Below are positions 34,188 through 44,313 of a stretch of DNA of 64,000 nucleotides, in pieces (position 1 is the stretch's first letter; the number at the start of each line of letters is the position of its first letter). The stretch is taken from NCBI RefSeq assembly GCF_900104795.1, contig NZ_FNTG01000001.1:4526001-4590000 (forward strand). The letters run 5' to 3'. Made by a program: the position numbers and the translations under genes. The DNA comes from Burkholderia sp. WP9 (GTDB lineage: Bacteria; Pseudomonadota; Gammaproteobacteria; Burkholderiales; Burkholderiaceae). Under the pieces are notes generated by a model, which ran no database searches, was not told the DNA's origin, and was given only the letters and a program-made list of their open reading frames with translations.

Positions 34188-37024
34188 TATGCCGCGCTCC
34201 TGGTTTCACCGTTGCCGAACAGATTGCTGAAGCAGCGGCCGCACAGCGTGGGGTGTTCGGCGTTCGCGCCGACGTCCGCGCGGTAATGCCAGCAGCGTTC
34301 GCACTTCAGATACTTCGAGGCGATGACCTCGACGCCTTCTTCCGCTTCGCTGCCGACCATCGCGACGTTCGCCGCCGAGGTGATCAGCACGAACTTCAGG
34401 TCGTCGCCGAGGCTCGTGAGCGCGTCGTAACGCGCGCCGCTCGCGCGAATTTCCACTTCCGCCTGCAACGACGAACCGATCAGGTTCGCCACGCGCGCTT
34501 CTTCCAGCGCCTTGGTCACGTCGCTACGGGCGGCGCGCAGGAGCGTCCACTTGTCGAGCAGCGCGCCGGCGTCCGGCACGGCCGGGAACGCGTGATACGT
34601 TTCGGTGAAGATCGTCTCGCTGTTCGGCTCGAAGATCTTCCACGCTTCTTCCGCGGTGAACGACAGGAACGGTGCCATCAGACGCAGCAGGCCGTGCGCG
34701 ATGTGATACAGCGCGGTCTGTGCCGAACGGCGCGCCACGGAGTCCGCGGCGGTCGTGTACAGACGGTCTTTCAGCACGTCCAGATAGAAGCCGCCGAGGT
34801 CTTCCGAGCAGAACGTCTGCAGCTTGGCGACCACCGGGTGGAACTCGTACTTCTCATAGTGCGAGAGGATGTCGTTTTGCAGATTCGCCGACAGCGCCAC
34901 CGCATAGCGATCGATCTCCAGCCAGTCTTCGACCGGACGCGCGTTCTTCTCGAAGTCGAAGTCCGACAGGTTCGCGAGCAGGAAGCGCAGCGTGTTGCGG
35001 ATGCGGCGATAGCCTTCGGTCACGCGCTTCAGGATTTCTTCCGAGATCGCCAGTTCGCCCGAATAGTCGGTCGAGGCGATCCACAGGCGGATGATTTCCG
35101 CGCCGAGGCGGTTCGCCACTTCATGCGGATCGATACCGTTGCCGAGCGACTTGCTCATCTTGCGGCCTTCGCCGTCCACGGTGAAGCCGTGCGTGAGCAG
35201 CGCGTTGTACGGCGGACGGCCGTCGAGCATCGAGGCGGTCAACAGCGACGAGTGGAACCAGCCGCGATGCTGGTCCGAGCCTTCCAGATACAGGTCGGCC
35301 GGGAATTGCAGTTCGTCTTTATGCGAGCCGCGCAGCACGTGCCAGTGCGTGGTGCCCGAATCGAACCATACGTCCAGCGTGTCGCGGTTCTTCTCGTACA
35401 TGTTGGCGTCGTCGCCGAGCAGCTCGCGCGAGTCGAGCGATTGCCACGCTTCGATGCCGGCCTTCTCGACGCGTTGCGCGACTTCTTCGAGCAATTCCAG
35501 CGTACGCGGATGCAGTTCGCCGGTTTCCTTGTGCACGAAGAACGCCATCGGCACGCCCCATTGGCGTTGGCGCGACAGCGTCCAGTCCGGGCGATTCGCG
35601 ATCATGCTGAACAGGCGCTGCTTGCCCCACGCCGGATAGAACGCGGTGTTCTCGATGCCTTCGAGCGCGGTTTCGCGCAGCGTCTTGTCGGTATCGTTCG
35701 GCTTCACATCCATACCCGCGAACCATTGCGACGTGGCGCGGTAGATGATCGGCGTCTTGTGACGCCAGCAGTGCATGTAGCTGTGCGTGTACTTCTCGGT
35801 GCGCATCAGCGAGCCCGCGCCTTGCAGCGCTTCGACGATCTGCGGATTGGCCGCCCAGATCGACAGGCCGCCGAACAGCGCGAGCGATTCGATATAGCGG
35901 CCGTCGCCCATTACCGGATTGATGATGTCCGAGTCCGCCATGCCGTGCGCCTTGCACGACACGAAGTCTTCCACACCGTATGCCGGCGACGAGTGGACGA
36001 CACCCGTGCCGGTTTCGGTCGTCACGTAGTCGCCGAGATAGACCGGTGCGGTGCGCTTGTAACCCGGGTGCGCGGAGGCGAGCGGGTGATTGAAGCGCAG
36101 ATTGACTAGCTTCGCGCCCGGCGTGGTGGCGACGATCGTGCCTTCCAGACCATACAGTTTCAGGCAGGCTTCAACGCGCTCTTCGGCGAGGATCAGCAGG
36201 CCGCGCGGCGTGTCGACCAGCGCGTAGACGATTTCCGGATGCAGGTTCAGCGCCTGGTTCGCGGGGATGGTCCACGGCGTGGTGGTCCAGATCACGATGC
36301 CGCCTTCGTTGCGCGGCAGCGCGTTCAGGCCGAACGCTTGCGCGGTCTTTTCCGGCTCGGCGAAGCTGAATAGCACGTCGATGGTCGGATCGGTCTTGTC
36401 CTTGTACTCGACTTCCGCTTCGGCGAGCGCCGAGCCGCAGTCGAAACACCAGTTCACCGGCTTCAGGCCGCGGAACACGTAGCCTTTTTCCAAGATCTTC
36501 GCGAGCGCGCGGATTTCGCCGGCTTCGTTCGTGAAGTTCATGGTCTTGTACGGATTGTCCCAGTCGCCGAGCACGCCGAGGCGCCGGAAGCCGACCTTCT
36601 GCTTCTCGATCTGCTCGGTCGCGTAGGCACGCGCCTTCTGCATGACTTCAGCGGCCGGCAGCGACTTGCCGAACTGCTTTTCGATCTGGATTTCGATCGG
36701 CATGCCGTGGCAGTCCCAGCCCGGCACGTAGACCGCGTCGAAGCCCGCCAGATTACGCGCCTTGACGATCATGTCCTTGAGGATCTTGTTCACCGCGTGG
36801 CCGAGGTGGATGTCGCCGTTTGCATACGGCGGGCCGTCGTGCAGGATGAACTTCTTGCGGCCCTTGCTGGCGGCACGGATCTTCTCGTAGACCTTGCGCT
36901 CCTGCCATTCCTTGACCCATTGCGGCTCGCGCTTGGGGAGGTCGCCGCGCATCGGGAACGGCGTGTCGAGCAGGTTGACCGGGTAGCGTGACTGCGGTTT
37001 CGAATCGGCTTTCTTGTTGCTCAT
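34187..37024 (-). CDS. ileS: Isoleucyl-tRNA synthetase
   Basis: 945 residues, class I synthetase of the bacterial type. HIGH-like motif [18 protein letters not shown] near residue 65, the CP1 editing domain, KMSKS-type [14 protein letters not shown], the anticodon-binding region and a C-terminal zinc knuckle (CERCWHYR ... CGRCFSNL). It charges tRNA-Ile and edits valine. The start at 37024 gives the conserved [10 protein letters not shown]; the open frame upstream is not family-like. It lies between ribF and lspA, as usual. Confidence 0.97.
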   Translation of the reverse strand: MSNKKADSKPQSRYPVNLLDTPFPMRGDLPKREPQWVKEWQERKVYEKIRAASKGRKKFILHDGPPYANGDIHLGHAVNKILKDMIVKARNLAGFDAVYVPGWDCHGMPIEIQIEKQFGKSLPAAEVMQKARAYATEQIEKQKVGFRRLGVLGDWDNPYKTMNFTNEAGEIRALAKILEKGYVFRGLKPVNWCFDCGSALAEAEVEYKDKTDPTIDVLFSFAEPEKTAQAFGLNALPRNEGGIVIWTTTPWTIPANQALNLHPEIVYALVDTPRGLLILAEERVEACLKLYGLEGTIVATTPGAKLVNLRFNHPLASAHPGYKRTAPVYLGDYVTTETGTGVVHSSPAYGVEDFVSCKAHGMADSDIINPVMGDGRYIESLALFGGLSIWAANPQIVEALQGAGSLMRTEKYTHSYMHCWRHKTPIIYRATSQWFAGMDVKPNDTDKTLRETALEGIENTAFYPAWGKQRLFSMIANRPDWTLSRQRQWGVPMAFFVHKETGELHPRTLELLEEVAQRVEKAGIEAWQSLDSRELLGDDANMYEKNRDTLDVWFDSGTTHWHVLRGSHKDELQFPADLYLEGSDQHRGWFHSSLLTASMLDGRPPYNALLTHGFTVDGEGRKMSKSLGNGIDPHEVANRLGAEIIRLWIASTDYSGELAISEEILKRVTEGYRRIRNTLRFLLANLSDFDFEKNARPVEDWLEIDRYAVALSANLQNDILSHYEKYEFHPVVAKLQTFCSEDLGGFYLDVLKDRLYTTAADSVARRSAQTALYHIAHGLLRLMAPFLSFTAEEAWKIFEPNSETIFTETYHAFPAVPDAGALLDKWTLLRAARSDVTKALEEARVANLIGSSLQAEVEIRASGARYDALTSLGDDLKFVLITSAANVAMVGSEAEEGVEVIASKYLKCERCWHYRADVGANAEHPTLCGRCFSNLFGNGETRSAA

Positions 37025-37192
37025 GATGAGGTCGCGGTGAATTCTTTCTATGCGCGCCAAGGCGCGGAATGCGCACGATGCGCGAGGGCGTTGGGCGCGC
37101 CCGGCAGGCATGTCGCGTGATTCACGGACGCCCTTCGATGCGCGCGGCGAGGGTACCCTGGGCACTCGGTGCGCCCGCGGGTACCGCGGCGG

Positions 37193-38188
37193 CTATCTAA
37201 TTCGGTCAGTGGCCGAGGTGGCGAAGCCGGTAGAACGGCTGCCCGGCGTGCCCGCGCCGACGGCCGCGAACCACGCGCGGGCGTTGACGACGTCGCGCTT
37301 GATGGCAGCGGTCAGCGTTTCGAGGTCGACGTACTTTTCCTCGTCGCGCAGCTTCTTCAGAAATTCGACGCGCACGAGTTTGCCATAAGCGTCGCCATGC
37401 CAGTCGAGCAGATGGACTTCGAGCAGCACGCGGCCGGAATCGTCGACCGTGGGACGCAGGCCGAGACTCGCGACGCCCGGCAGCGGTTCGTCCGCCACGC
37501 CATGCACGCGCACCACGAAAATGCCCATGAGCGCCGGGCGCTTGTGGGCGATCGCCAGGTTCAGCGTGGGGAAGCCGAGATCGCGGCCGAGCTTCATGCC
37601 GTGCACGACGTGGCCGCTGATCACATAGTCACGGCCCAGCGCGGCGCGCGCCGAGTCGAGGTCGCCCGCCACCAGCGACGCGCGTACGCCCGAGCTGGAA
37701 ATGCGCGCGCCCGACGGATCGGCCACCGTGGCCATCTGTTCGACTTCAAAACCGTGTTGCTGCCCCGCGGCCTTGAGCGATGCGAAGTCGCCAGCGCGTT
37801 TTGCGCCGTAGCGGAAGTCGTCGCCGATCATCACCCAGCGCGCATGCAGCCCGTTGACGATGATCCGCTCGACGAACGCGTCCGGCGACTGGCTCGCGAA
37901 CGTGTGATTGAAGTGCTCGACCACCACCCGGTCGACGCCGTTGGTGCGCAGTGCCTCGAGCTTGTCGCGCAGCATGGCGATACGCGGCGGCGCGCCCGCC
38001 GGGTTGAAGAATTCGCGCGGGTGCGGTTCGAAGGTCATCACGCAGACGGGCAGGCCGCGCGCATCGGCAGCCGCCCGCACATGGGCGAGCAAAGCCTGAT
38101 GGCCGCGGTGGACACCGTCGAAGTTGCCGATGGTCAGTGCGCAGGGCGCACGGCTTTCAGCATTGGGAAGACCGCGGAAGACTCTCAC
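37193..38188 (-). CDS. ribF: Bifunctional riboflavin kinase/FAD synthetase
   Basis: 331 residues from a GTG. The N-terminal FMN adenylyltransferase domain (~1-185) has the nucleotidyltransferase motif TIGNFDGVHRGHQALL and the C-terminal riboflavin kinase domain (~190-310) has VVHGMKLGRDLGFPTLNLA. It converts riboflavin to FMN and then FAD. A TATAAT -10 lies on the minus strand at 38235-38240, about 50 bp before the start. It is the first gene of the ribF-ileS-lspA-coaBC series and divergent from purN. Confidence 0.96.
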   Translation of the reverse strand: MRVFRGLPNAESRAPCALTIGNFDGVHRGHQALLAHVRAAADARGLPVCVMTFEPHPREFFNPAGAPPRIAMLRDKLEALRTNGVDRVVVEHFNHTFASQSPDAFVERIIVNGLHARWVMIGDDFRYGAKRAGDFASLKAAGQQHGFEVEQMATVADPSGARISSSGVRASLVAGDLDSARAALGRDYVISGHVVHGMKLGRDLGFPTLNLAIAHKRPALMGIFVVRVHGVADEPLPGVASLGLRPTVDDSGRVLLEVHLLDWHGDAYGKLVRVEFLKKLRDEEKYVDLETLTAAIKRDVVNARAWFAAVGAGTPGSRSTGFATSATDRIR

Positions 38189-38305
38189 GATAGCGGGTTT
38201 GAGGTGACGCGGCCGGGGTGCCGCAAAACAAACGATTATAAACGTTCAGCGCAGTGGACGGCGGCGCGTCACGGTTTCGGTGTCCCCGAATGATAAAATC
38301 CGCGG

Positions 38306-38959
38306 ATGAAAAAACTCGTCATCCTGATTTCCGGACGGGGAAGCAACATGGAAGCCATCGTTCGAGCCTGCTCGGACGAGGCTTGGCCCGCACAAGTCGC
38401 CGCCGTGATTGCCAACCGTCCTGATGCCGCGGGCCTTGCGTTCGCGGCGTCGCACGGCATTGCCACGGCGGTGGTCGACCACCGCCAGTTTCCCGATCGC
38501 GACAGCTTCGACGCCGAGCTGGCCCAGCAAATCGACAGCTTCGCGCCCGATCTGGTGGTGCTCGCCGGTTTCATGCGCGTGCTGACAGCCGGTTTCGTCG
38601 ACCGCTACGCCGGGCGCATGCTGAATGTGCATCCGTCGCTGCTGCCGAGCTTTCCGGGTCTGAAAACCCATCAGCAGGCGCTCGACGCGGGCGTGCGGCT
38701 GCACGGCGCGTCCGTGCATTTTGTCACGTCGCAACTGGATCACGGGCCGATCGTCGTGCAGTCGGCGGTTCCCGTCGAAACCGGCGACACGCCCGCCACG
38801 CTCGCCGAGCGCGTGCTGGCAACCGAACACATCATTTATCCACGCGCGGTGCGCTGGTTCGTCGAAGGGCGCCTTGCTCTGAACGGCCTGCGTGTCACGC
38901 TTACGCCGCCGGAGCCGCAATGGCTCTTTGCCGGTCACACCGCCGGAGAGGGCGCATGA
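38306..38959 (+). CDS. purN: Phosphoribosylglycinamide formyltransferase
   Basis: 217 residues. Third step of purine synthesis: formyl transfer from 10-formyl-THF to GAR. The opening LVILISGRGSNMEAI binds the phosphate of GAR. Catalytic Asn/His lie in NVHPSLLPSFPGLKTHQQAL and Asp in VHFVTSQLDHGPIVVQ. A GATAAAAT sequence only about 10 bases before the ATG may be a -10 box, which would imply a very short leader, but it could be chance. The stop overlaps the next gene as ATGA. Confidence 0.97.
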   Translation: MKKLVILISGRGSNMEAIVRACSDEAWPAQVAAVIANRPDAAGLAFAASHGIATAVVDHRQFPDRDSFDAELAQQIDSFAPDLVVLAGFMRVLTAGFVDRYAGRMLNVHPSLLPSFPGLKTHQQALDAGVRLHGASVHFVTSQLDHGPIVVQSAVPVETGDTPATLAERVLATEHIIYPRAVRWFVEGRLALNGLRVTLTPPEPQWLFAGHTAGEGA

Positions 38960-40215
38960 GATTGCATGGTTTTCTGATTGGACAAACTGAGACTTTGTTG
39001 GCTGAAGTCCTGAAATTCACCGGCCCGGCCGACGCCACCACGAGCCGCTTCTTCCGCGCTCACCCGAAGCTCGGGCACGGCGAACGCGGCGTGATCGCCG
39101 AGGCGGTTTTCGCGGTGCTGCGCCGCCGGATGGAATTCGCCCATCTGGCGGAGAGCGGCGCCGGCAGCCCGGCGCGCCGCATGGCTTTGCTCGGCCTGAT
39201 GCAGACGGCGGGGCGCACGGCGCTCAAGCCTTTCGTGTCGGAGTCCGAGTCGAAATGGCTCGAACACGTCGCGAAGATCGACCCTGAAAGCCTGCCGCTG
39301 CGGATTCGCCTGAATCTGCCCGACTGGATCTATCAGGCGCTCAGCAAGCGTTTCGAACCCGATGAGCTGGCGCAACTGGCCGCGGCGCTGAACTATCCGG
39401 CGCCGCTGGATTTGCGCTCGAACCCGATCAAGGCGAGCCGCGACGACGTGCTCAACGCGCTGTCGAAGGCGGGCATCGAGGCCGGCCCGACGCCGTTCGC
39501 ACCATTCGGCGTGCGCGTGGTCGGCAAGCCGCCGCTCACCAAGCTCGACGCGTTCCAGCATGGCTGGGTCGAAGTGCAGGACGAAGGCAGCCAGCTGCTG
39601 TGCTCGCTGGTCGCGCCCAAACGCGGCGAGATGATCGTCGACTTCTGCGCGGGCGCGGGCGGCAAGACGCTCGCGCTGGGCGCGGCGATGCGCTCCACCG
39701 GGCGGCTCTATGCGTTCGATATTTCCGAGCGGCGTCTCGCCAAGCTCAAGCCGCGCCTCGCGCGCAGCGGCTTGTCGAATGTGAACCCCGTGCTGATCGA
39801 CAGTGAACACGACGCCAAGATCAAGCGTCTTGCGGGCAAGATCGACCGCGTGCTGGTCGACGCGCCGTGCAGCGGCCTCGGCACGCTGCGCCGCAACCCC
39901 GACCTGAAGTGGCGCCAGTCGCCGGAATCGGTGGCCGAGCTGGCGCCGAAGCAGGCGTCGATCCTGGCGAGCGCCGCCCGGCTGGTGAAGAAGGGCGGCC
40001 GCCTGGTCTACGCGACCTGCTCGATTCTGGAAGCCGAAAACGAAGCGGTGGTGCAGCAGTTCCTCGCCGATCATCCGGATTTCGCTCTGGTGCCCGCGCG
40101 CGACGTGCTGGCCGAGCAGCGCATCGATCTGGAAATGGGCGATTACCTTTCCATGTGGCCGCACCGCCACGCAACGGACGGTTTCTTCGCCGCCGTGCTG
40201 GAACGCCAGAGCTAA
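38956..40215 (+). CDS. RsmB-like rRNA cytosine-C5 methyltransferase
   Basis: 419 residues from the ATG at 38956 that overlaps the purN stop. Residues ~1-140 are a NusB-like helical region (FFRAHPKLGHGERGVIAEAV), and the rest is a Rossmann methyltransferase: SAM motif I DFCAGAGGKTLALGA, motif IV DAPCSGLGTLRRNPDLKWR and motif VI YATCSILEAENE. The Cys of motif VI is the nucleophile and that of motif IV assists release. Such enzymes make m5C967 in 16S rRNA, but substrate differs among paralogues, so no symbol is given. It is translationally coupled to purN. Confidence 0.9.
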   Translation: MRLHGFLIGQTETLLAEVLKFTGPADATTSRFFRAHPKLGHGERGVIAEAVFAVLRRRMEFAHLAESGAGSPARRMALLGLMQTAGRTALKPFVSESESKWLEHVAKIDPESLPLRIRLNLPDWIYQALSKRFEPDELAQLAAALNYPAPLDLRSNPIKASRDDVLNALSKAGIEAGPTPFAPFGVRVVGKPPLTKLDAFQHGWVEVQDEGSQLLCSLVAPKRGEMIVDFCAGAGGKTLALGAAMRSTGRLYAFDISERRLAKLKPRLARSGLSNVNPVLIDSEHDAKIKRLAGKIDRVLVDAPCSGLGTLRRNPDLKWRQSPESVAELAPKQASILASAARLVKKGGRLVYATCSILEAENEAVVQQFLADHPDFALVPARDVLAEQRIDLEMGDYLSMWPHRHATDGFFAAVLERQS

Positions 40216-40288
40216 GCAAGAGGCTTTTGCCGGCGCTCGCGGGTTCGTTTCCTGAACCCGGCAGGGCGTCGGCGAGTTCAGCGACATC

Positions 40289-41644
40289 ATGCAAAACCGT
40301 CTTTTTCCTCATATGTTCAGCGACCTCGCGCGCGACTTCGGTCAGCCGGTCATGCTGTGGCAAGTCGGCGTCCTGCTCGGGACGCTGGCAATCGCGTGGC
40401 TGCTCGCCCGCCTGCTACGCCGCGCGCTGGATCTGCGTCGCCAGACGCGTTACCAGACCTTGCGCTTCGGCGCGGAAAGCCTGAACCGCGCCTTTTTTCC
40501 GTTGATTGGCGCGAGCCTCGTCTGGCTCGCGCGCTCGATCACCGGGCAGTTCATGCACACTGCGCTGCTCGATCTGGCCCTGGTGCCGCTGTTCGGCATC
40601 GGCTTGATTTACATTGTGTTTTTCTTCGCGCGGCGGGTTTTCAGCCATGACGGCGAGACTCACCCTTGGCTCTTCCTCGTCGAGAAGATCGTCTCGCTGA
40701 TCGTGTGGGTCGGCATGGTGCTCACGGTCATGGGCATTCAGGACGACGTGATCGCGTGGATGGGGAGCGTTCAGTTCCGCGTCGCCAACGCGCACATGAC
40801 GCTGCTCTCGCTCATCACGGGCCTGCTGTGGGTATGCGTGACGATGATCGTGGCGATGTGGCTCGGATCCGCGTTCGAAGACCGCCTGATGCGCTCGAAA
40901 ACGCTCGACGCCAATCTGAAAGTGGTGGTGGCGCGGGTGGGCCGGGCGGCGTTCGTGCTGGCGGCTGTGCTGATCAGTCTGTCGCTGGTCGGCATCGATA
41001 TTACCGTGCTGGGCGTGTTCGGCGGCGCGCTGGGTGTTGGGCTGGGCTTCGGTCTGCAGAAGATCGCCAGCAACTACGTGTCGGGATTCATCATCCTGAT
41101 CGACCGGTCCCTGCGCATTGGCGACACGATCAACGTGAGCGGCCTGCAGGGCATGGTCACGCAGATCCGCACACGCTACACCGTGGTGCGTGGGCTCGAC
41201 GGCATCGAAACCTTGATCCCGAACGAGAAACTGATTACCGACGTGGTGCAGAACCAGTCGTCATATCTGACGCGCGGCTACGCGAAGGTGGCCGTGCAGG
41301 TCGCGTACACGTGCAATGTCGAGCAGGCGATGGCGCTGCTCGCGCAGGCCGCCGCCGACGTGCCGCGGGTGCTGCAGGAGCCGGCGCCGACCCCGTATCT
41401 GGCGAGTTTCGGCGCGGACGGCATCAACCTCGAACTGGGTTTCTGGATCGAGGACGCTGCCACCGGGACCTCGGGCGTGCGCTCGGCCATCAATCGCAAT
41501 ATCTGGCGTCTGTTCTCCGAGCACGACATCTCGATTCCGTTCGCTCAGCGCGAAGTGCGAATCGTCGGCAACGTGCGCGACGGCATGCCGCATCCGGTAA
41601 CAATGACCGCCCCATCGGTCGATCAGGCGGGCAGCACCTACTGA
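40289..41644 (+). CDS. MscS-family mechanosensitive ion channel
   Basis: 451 residues. Six or so hydrophobic spans in the first ~280 residues precede the pore helix region (GVFGGALGVGLGFGLQKIASN, Gly/Ala-rich as in MscS TM3), then the conserved beta domain (YVSGFIILIDRSLRIGDTI, VVRGLDGIETLIPNEKLI) and a C-terminal cytoplasmic vestibule. It opens under membrane tension to release osmolytes on hypoosmotic shock. It is larger than E. coli MscS, with extra N-terminal helices. It follows the methyltransferase by 73 bp; a weak dyad there (40240-40260) may separate the units. Confidence 0.93.
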   Translation: MQNRLFPHMFSDLARDFGQPVMLWQVGVLLGTLAIAWLLARLLRRALDLRRQTRYQTLRFGAESLNRAFFPLIGASLVWLARSITGQFMHTALLDLALVPLFGIGLIYIVFFFARRVFSHDGETHPWLFLVEKIVSLIVWVGMVLTVMGIQDDVIAWMGSVQFRVANAHMTLLSLITGLLWVCVTMIVAMWLGSAFEDRLMRSKTLDANLKVVVARVGRAAFVLAAVLISLSLVGIDITVLGVFGGALGVGLGFGLQKIASNYVSGFIILIDRSLRIGDTINVSGLQGMVTQIRTRYTVVRGLDGIETLIPNEKLITDVVQNQSSYLTRGYAKVAVQVAYTCNVEQAMALLAQAAADVPRVLQEPAPTPYLASFGADGINLELGFWIEDAATGTSGVRSAINRNIWRLFSEHDISIPFAQREVRIVGNVRDGMPHPVTMTAPSVDQAGSTY

Positions 41645-41739
41645 CGGGCACTTCGAGCGCGCCGCCGGGTCCCGGAGAGACCTTGGGGGCGCGGCTTCTG
41701 TTGACGCTGCACAAAAAATCCCTATTTGTTACAAACACT

Positions 41740-41752
41740 TGGAACGGTTCCA
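41740..41752. promoter_or_regulatory. Palindrome TGGAACGGTTCCA upstream of the desaturase gene
   Basis: A perfect 13-bp dyad lies about 95 bp before the desaturase start and directly in front of a TAGAAT sequence (41754-41759) that could be a -10 box. A second dyad, CACGC/GCGTG, lies nearer the gene at about 41796-41812. The first may be the operator of a lipid-responsive regulator; this is inferred from position. Confidence 0.4.
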
Positions 41753-41846
41753 GTAGAATAACGTCCAATCCCGCTGTATGCTTTCACTTTCTTGACACGC
41801 GCAATTTGCGTGTATCTCGTACCTCTCGTTCCACAGGTAAATTGCC

Positions 41847-43043
41847 TTGTTGAATTCTTTGCTCGATTTTCTTGCCCACGGTCTGTTGCACTTCTCGTGG
41901 TGGCAACTCGTGCTGTACACGGCGATCGCGACGCACATCACGATCATCGGCGTGACGGTCTATCTGCATCGCTGCCAGGCGCACCGAGCGCTGGAGCTGC
42001 ATCCGGTCGTCAGTCATTTTTTCCGTTTCTGGCTGTGGATGACCACGGGCATGTTGACCGGCCAATGGGCTGCGATTCACCGTAAGCATCACGCCAAATG
42101 CGAGACGGAAGAAGATCCGCACAGCCCGCAAACGCGCGGCATCTGGAAGGTGCTGCTCGAAGGCGCGGAACTGTATCGCACCGAAGCGAAAAACGAAGAA
42201 ACGATGCGCAAGTTCAGTCACGGCACGCCGAACGACTGGATGGAGCGTAACGTCTACACCAAGTACCCGATCCTCGGCGTAAGCCTGATGATGGTGCTGA
42301 ACGTCGCGCTGTTCGGCGTCGTCGGTCTGACGATCTGGGCCGTGCAAATGGTGTGGATCCCGTTCTGGGCTGCCGGCGTGGTCAATGGCCTGGCGCACTT
42401 CTGGGGTTACCGCAACTTCAATTCGTCGGATGCCAGCACCAACATTTTCCCGTGGGGCATCATCATTGGCGGTGAAGAGTTGCATAACAATCATCACACG
42501 TATGCGACGTCGGCCAAGCTGTCGAACAAATGGTATGAGTTCGATATCGGCTGGATGTACATCCGTATCCTGTCGGCTTTCCGTCTGGCCAAGGTGAAGA
42601 AGGTTGCGCCTACGCCGCGCCTGACCACGGGTAAGCTGGTGCTCGATCAGGACACGCTGCAAGCCGTGCTGGCCAACCGCTACGAAGTCATGGCGCGTTA
42701 CGGCAAGGCGCTCAAGCGCGCCTATCGTCAGGAGTTGGCGCATTTGAAGGAAGTCGGTGCGCGCGAAAAATATCAGCTCATGCGCGGTGCGCGTAGCTGG
42801 TTCCACAAGGAAGAAGCCGGTCTCGACGAACCGCAGAAGCGCCAACTGCCGCAAATTTTCGCGAGCAGCCAGAAACTCAAGACGTATATCGACATGCGCA
42901 ATGAGTTGGCCGCCATGTGGGAACGCTCCAATGCATCGCGCGATCAGTTGCTGATCCAGTTGCAGGACTGGTGTCATCGCGCTGAGCAAAGCGGCATTAA
43001 AGCGCTGCAAGAGTTCGCGATGAGATTGCGCCGTTATGCCTGA
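41847..43043 (+). CDS. Membrane fatty-acid (acyl-CoA/acyl-lipid) desaturase
   Basis: 398 residues from a TTG start. The three histidine boxes of the di-iron desaturases are present: HRCQAHRALELH (residues ~38-49), HRKHHAKCETEEDPH (~75-89) and HNNHHTYATS (~213-222). Hydrophobic spans lie around them. It resembles delta-9-type desaturases (DesA/DesC class) that introduce a cis double bond in membrane acyl chains using O2 and an electron donor. The ~120-residue C-terminal extension is mostly charged and probably helical. The gene has its own promoter region with a palindrome and a terminator. Confidence 0.9.
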   Translation: MLNSLLDFLAHGLLHFSWWQLVLYTAIATHITIIGVTVYLHRCQAHRALELHPVVSHFFRFWLWMTTGMLTGQWAAIHRKHHAKCETEEDPHSPQTRGIWKVLLEGAELYRTEAKNEETMRKFSHGTPNDWMERNVYTKYPILGVSLMMVLNVALFGVVGLTIWAVQMVWIPFWAAGVVNGLAHFWGYRNFNSSDASTNIFPWGIIIGGEELHNNHHTYATSAKLSNKWYEFDIGWMYIRILSAFRLAKVKKVAPTPRLTTGKLVLDQDTLQAVLANRYEVMARYGKALKRAYRQELAHLKEVGAREKYQLMRGARSWFHKEEAGLDEPQKRQLPQIFASSQKLKTYIDMRNELAAMWERSNASRDQLLIQLQDWCHRAEQSGIKALQEFAMRLRRYA

Positions 43044-43075
43044 TAGCGAAATCCATTAAAATCTCAGTACGTCAC

Positions 43076-43099
43076 AAAACCCCGCGTTGGCGGGGTTTT
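43076..43099 (+). terminator. Rho-independent terminator of the desaturase gene
   Basis: AAAACCCCGC (43076-43085) pairs with GCGGGGTTTT (43090-43099), followed by GCTTTTT. Confidence 0.9.
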
Positions 43100-43173
43100 G
43101 CTTTTTGGGCCGCGGAAACTGCGACGACACGCGATTGATAGTCCGCGGCGGCAGAGCGAAGGCAGAGGAGATC

Positions 43174-44313
43174 ATGGATCAGCAGGCGATCAGGACCGTC
43201 GAATACGACCGGCCGCAGGCGCAGGGCACAACCTGCGGAATCGGGCAGGCGTGGGCGAAGGTGCCCGACATGCCGTCGGCGGAACAGAAGGTGGCGCTGA
43301 AGGCACGCATCCGCGCATTGCTCGAGCGCGAGAAAGCGGTGCTTGTCGCGCACTATTATGTCGACGCGGAATTACAGGAGCTTGCCGACGAGACCGGCGG
43401 CTGCGTGGCCGATTCGCTGGAGATGGCGCGCTTCGGGCGTGATCATGAGGCGCAAACGCTCGTCGTCGCGGGTGTGCGATTCATGGGCGAGACGGCGAAA
43501 ATTCTGAGTCCGGACAAGCGCATTCTGATGCCGGACCTGGATGCGACCTGCTCGCTCGATCTGGGCTGCCCGGTCGATGAATTCTCGGCTTTTTGCGACG
43601 CGCACCCGGATCGCACCGTGGTCGTCTATGCGAACACGAGCGCTGCTGTGAAGGCGCGCGCCGACTGGATGGTGACGTCGTCGATTGGGCTGGAGATCGT
43701 TGCCGATCTGCACGCGCGTGGCGAAAAGATTATCTGGGCGCCGGACCGCCACCTGGGCAGTTATATCCAGAACAAGACTGGCGCGGACATGCTGCTGTGG
43801 CAAGGTTCGTGTCTGGTGCACGACGAATTCAAGGGCATCGAACTCGATTTGCTGCGCGCCGAATATCCGGGCGCGAAAGTGTTGGTCCACCCGGAGTCGC
43901 CAGCCAATGTTGTTGCGCAGGCGGATGTGGTCGGCTCGACCACGCAGTTGATCGACGCCGCGCAGAAGCTCGACGCGACGCATTTCATCGTGGCGACCGA
44001 TCTCGGCATCTTGCACAAAATGCAGCTCGCCGCGCCCGGCAAGACCTTGATTGCCGCGCCGACCGCCGGCAATAGCGCGACCTGCAAGAGTTGCGCGCAC
44101 TGCCCGTGGATGGCAATGAATGGCCTCGCGAATCTGGCCGACGTGCTCGAGCGCGGGCACAACGAGATTTTCGTCGATCGTGCGATCGGCGAGCGGGCGC
44201 GTTTGCCGATCGACCGGATGCTGGACTTCGCGGCGCGTCACAAGAAGCGCGTGCAGGCGAGCGGCGATCTTGCACGCGACACCCAACTGTATTCGAATGT
44301 GGGAGCAGCGTAA
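43174..44313 (+). CDS. nadA: Quinolinate synthase
   Basis: 379 residues; the ATG at 43174 follows AGAGGAG. It condenses iminoaspartate with dihydroxyacetone phosphate to quinolinate using a [4Fe-4S] cluster. Conserved cysteines are seen in [29 protein letters not shown] and the C-terminal cluster motif [16 protein letters not shown]. The iminoaspartate is supplied by NadB, encoded in opposite orientation nearby. The stop overlaps nadC as TAATG. Confidence 0.97.
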   Translation: MDQQAIRTVEYDRPQAQGTTCGIGQAWAKVPDMPSAEQKVALKARIRALLEREKAVLVAHYYVDAELQELADETGGCVADSLEMARFGRDHEAQTLVVAGVRFMGETAKILSPDKRILMPDLDATCSLDLGCPVDEFSAFCDAHPDRTVVVYANTSAAVKARADWMVTSSIGLEIVADLHARGEKIIWAPDRHLGSYIQNKTGADMLLWQGSCLVHDEFKGIELDLLRAEYPGAKVLVHPESPANVVAQADVVGSTTQLIDAAQKLDATHFIVATDLGILHKMQLAAPGKTLIAAPTAGNSATCKSCAHCPWMAMNGLANLADVLERGHNEIFVDRAIGERARLPIDRMLDFAARHKKRVQASGDLARDTQLYSNVGAA

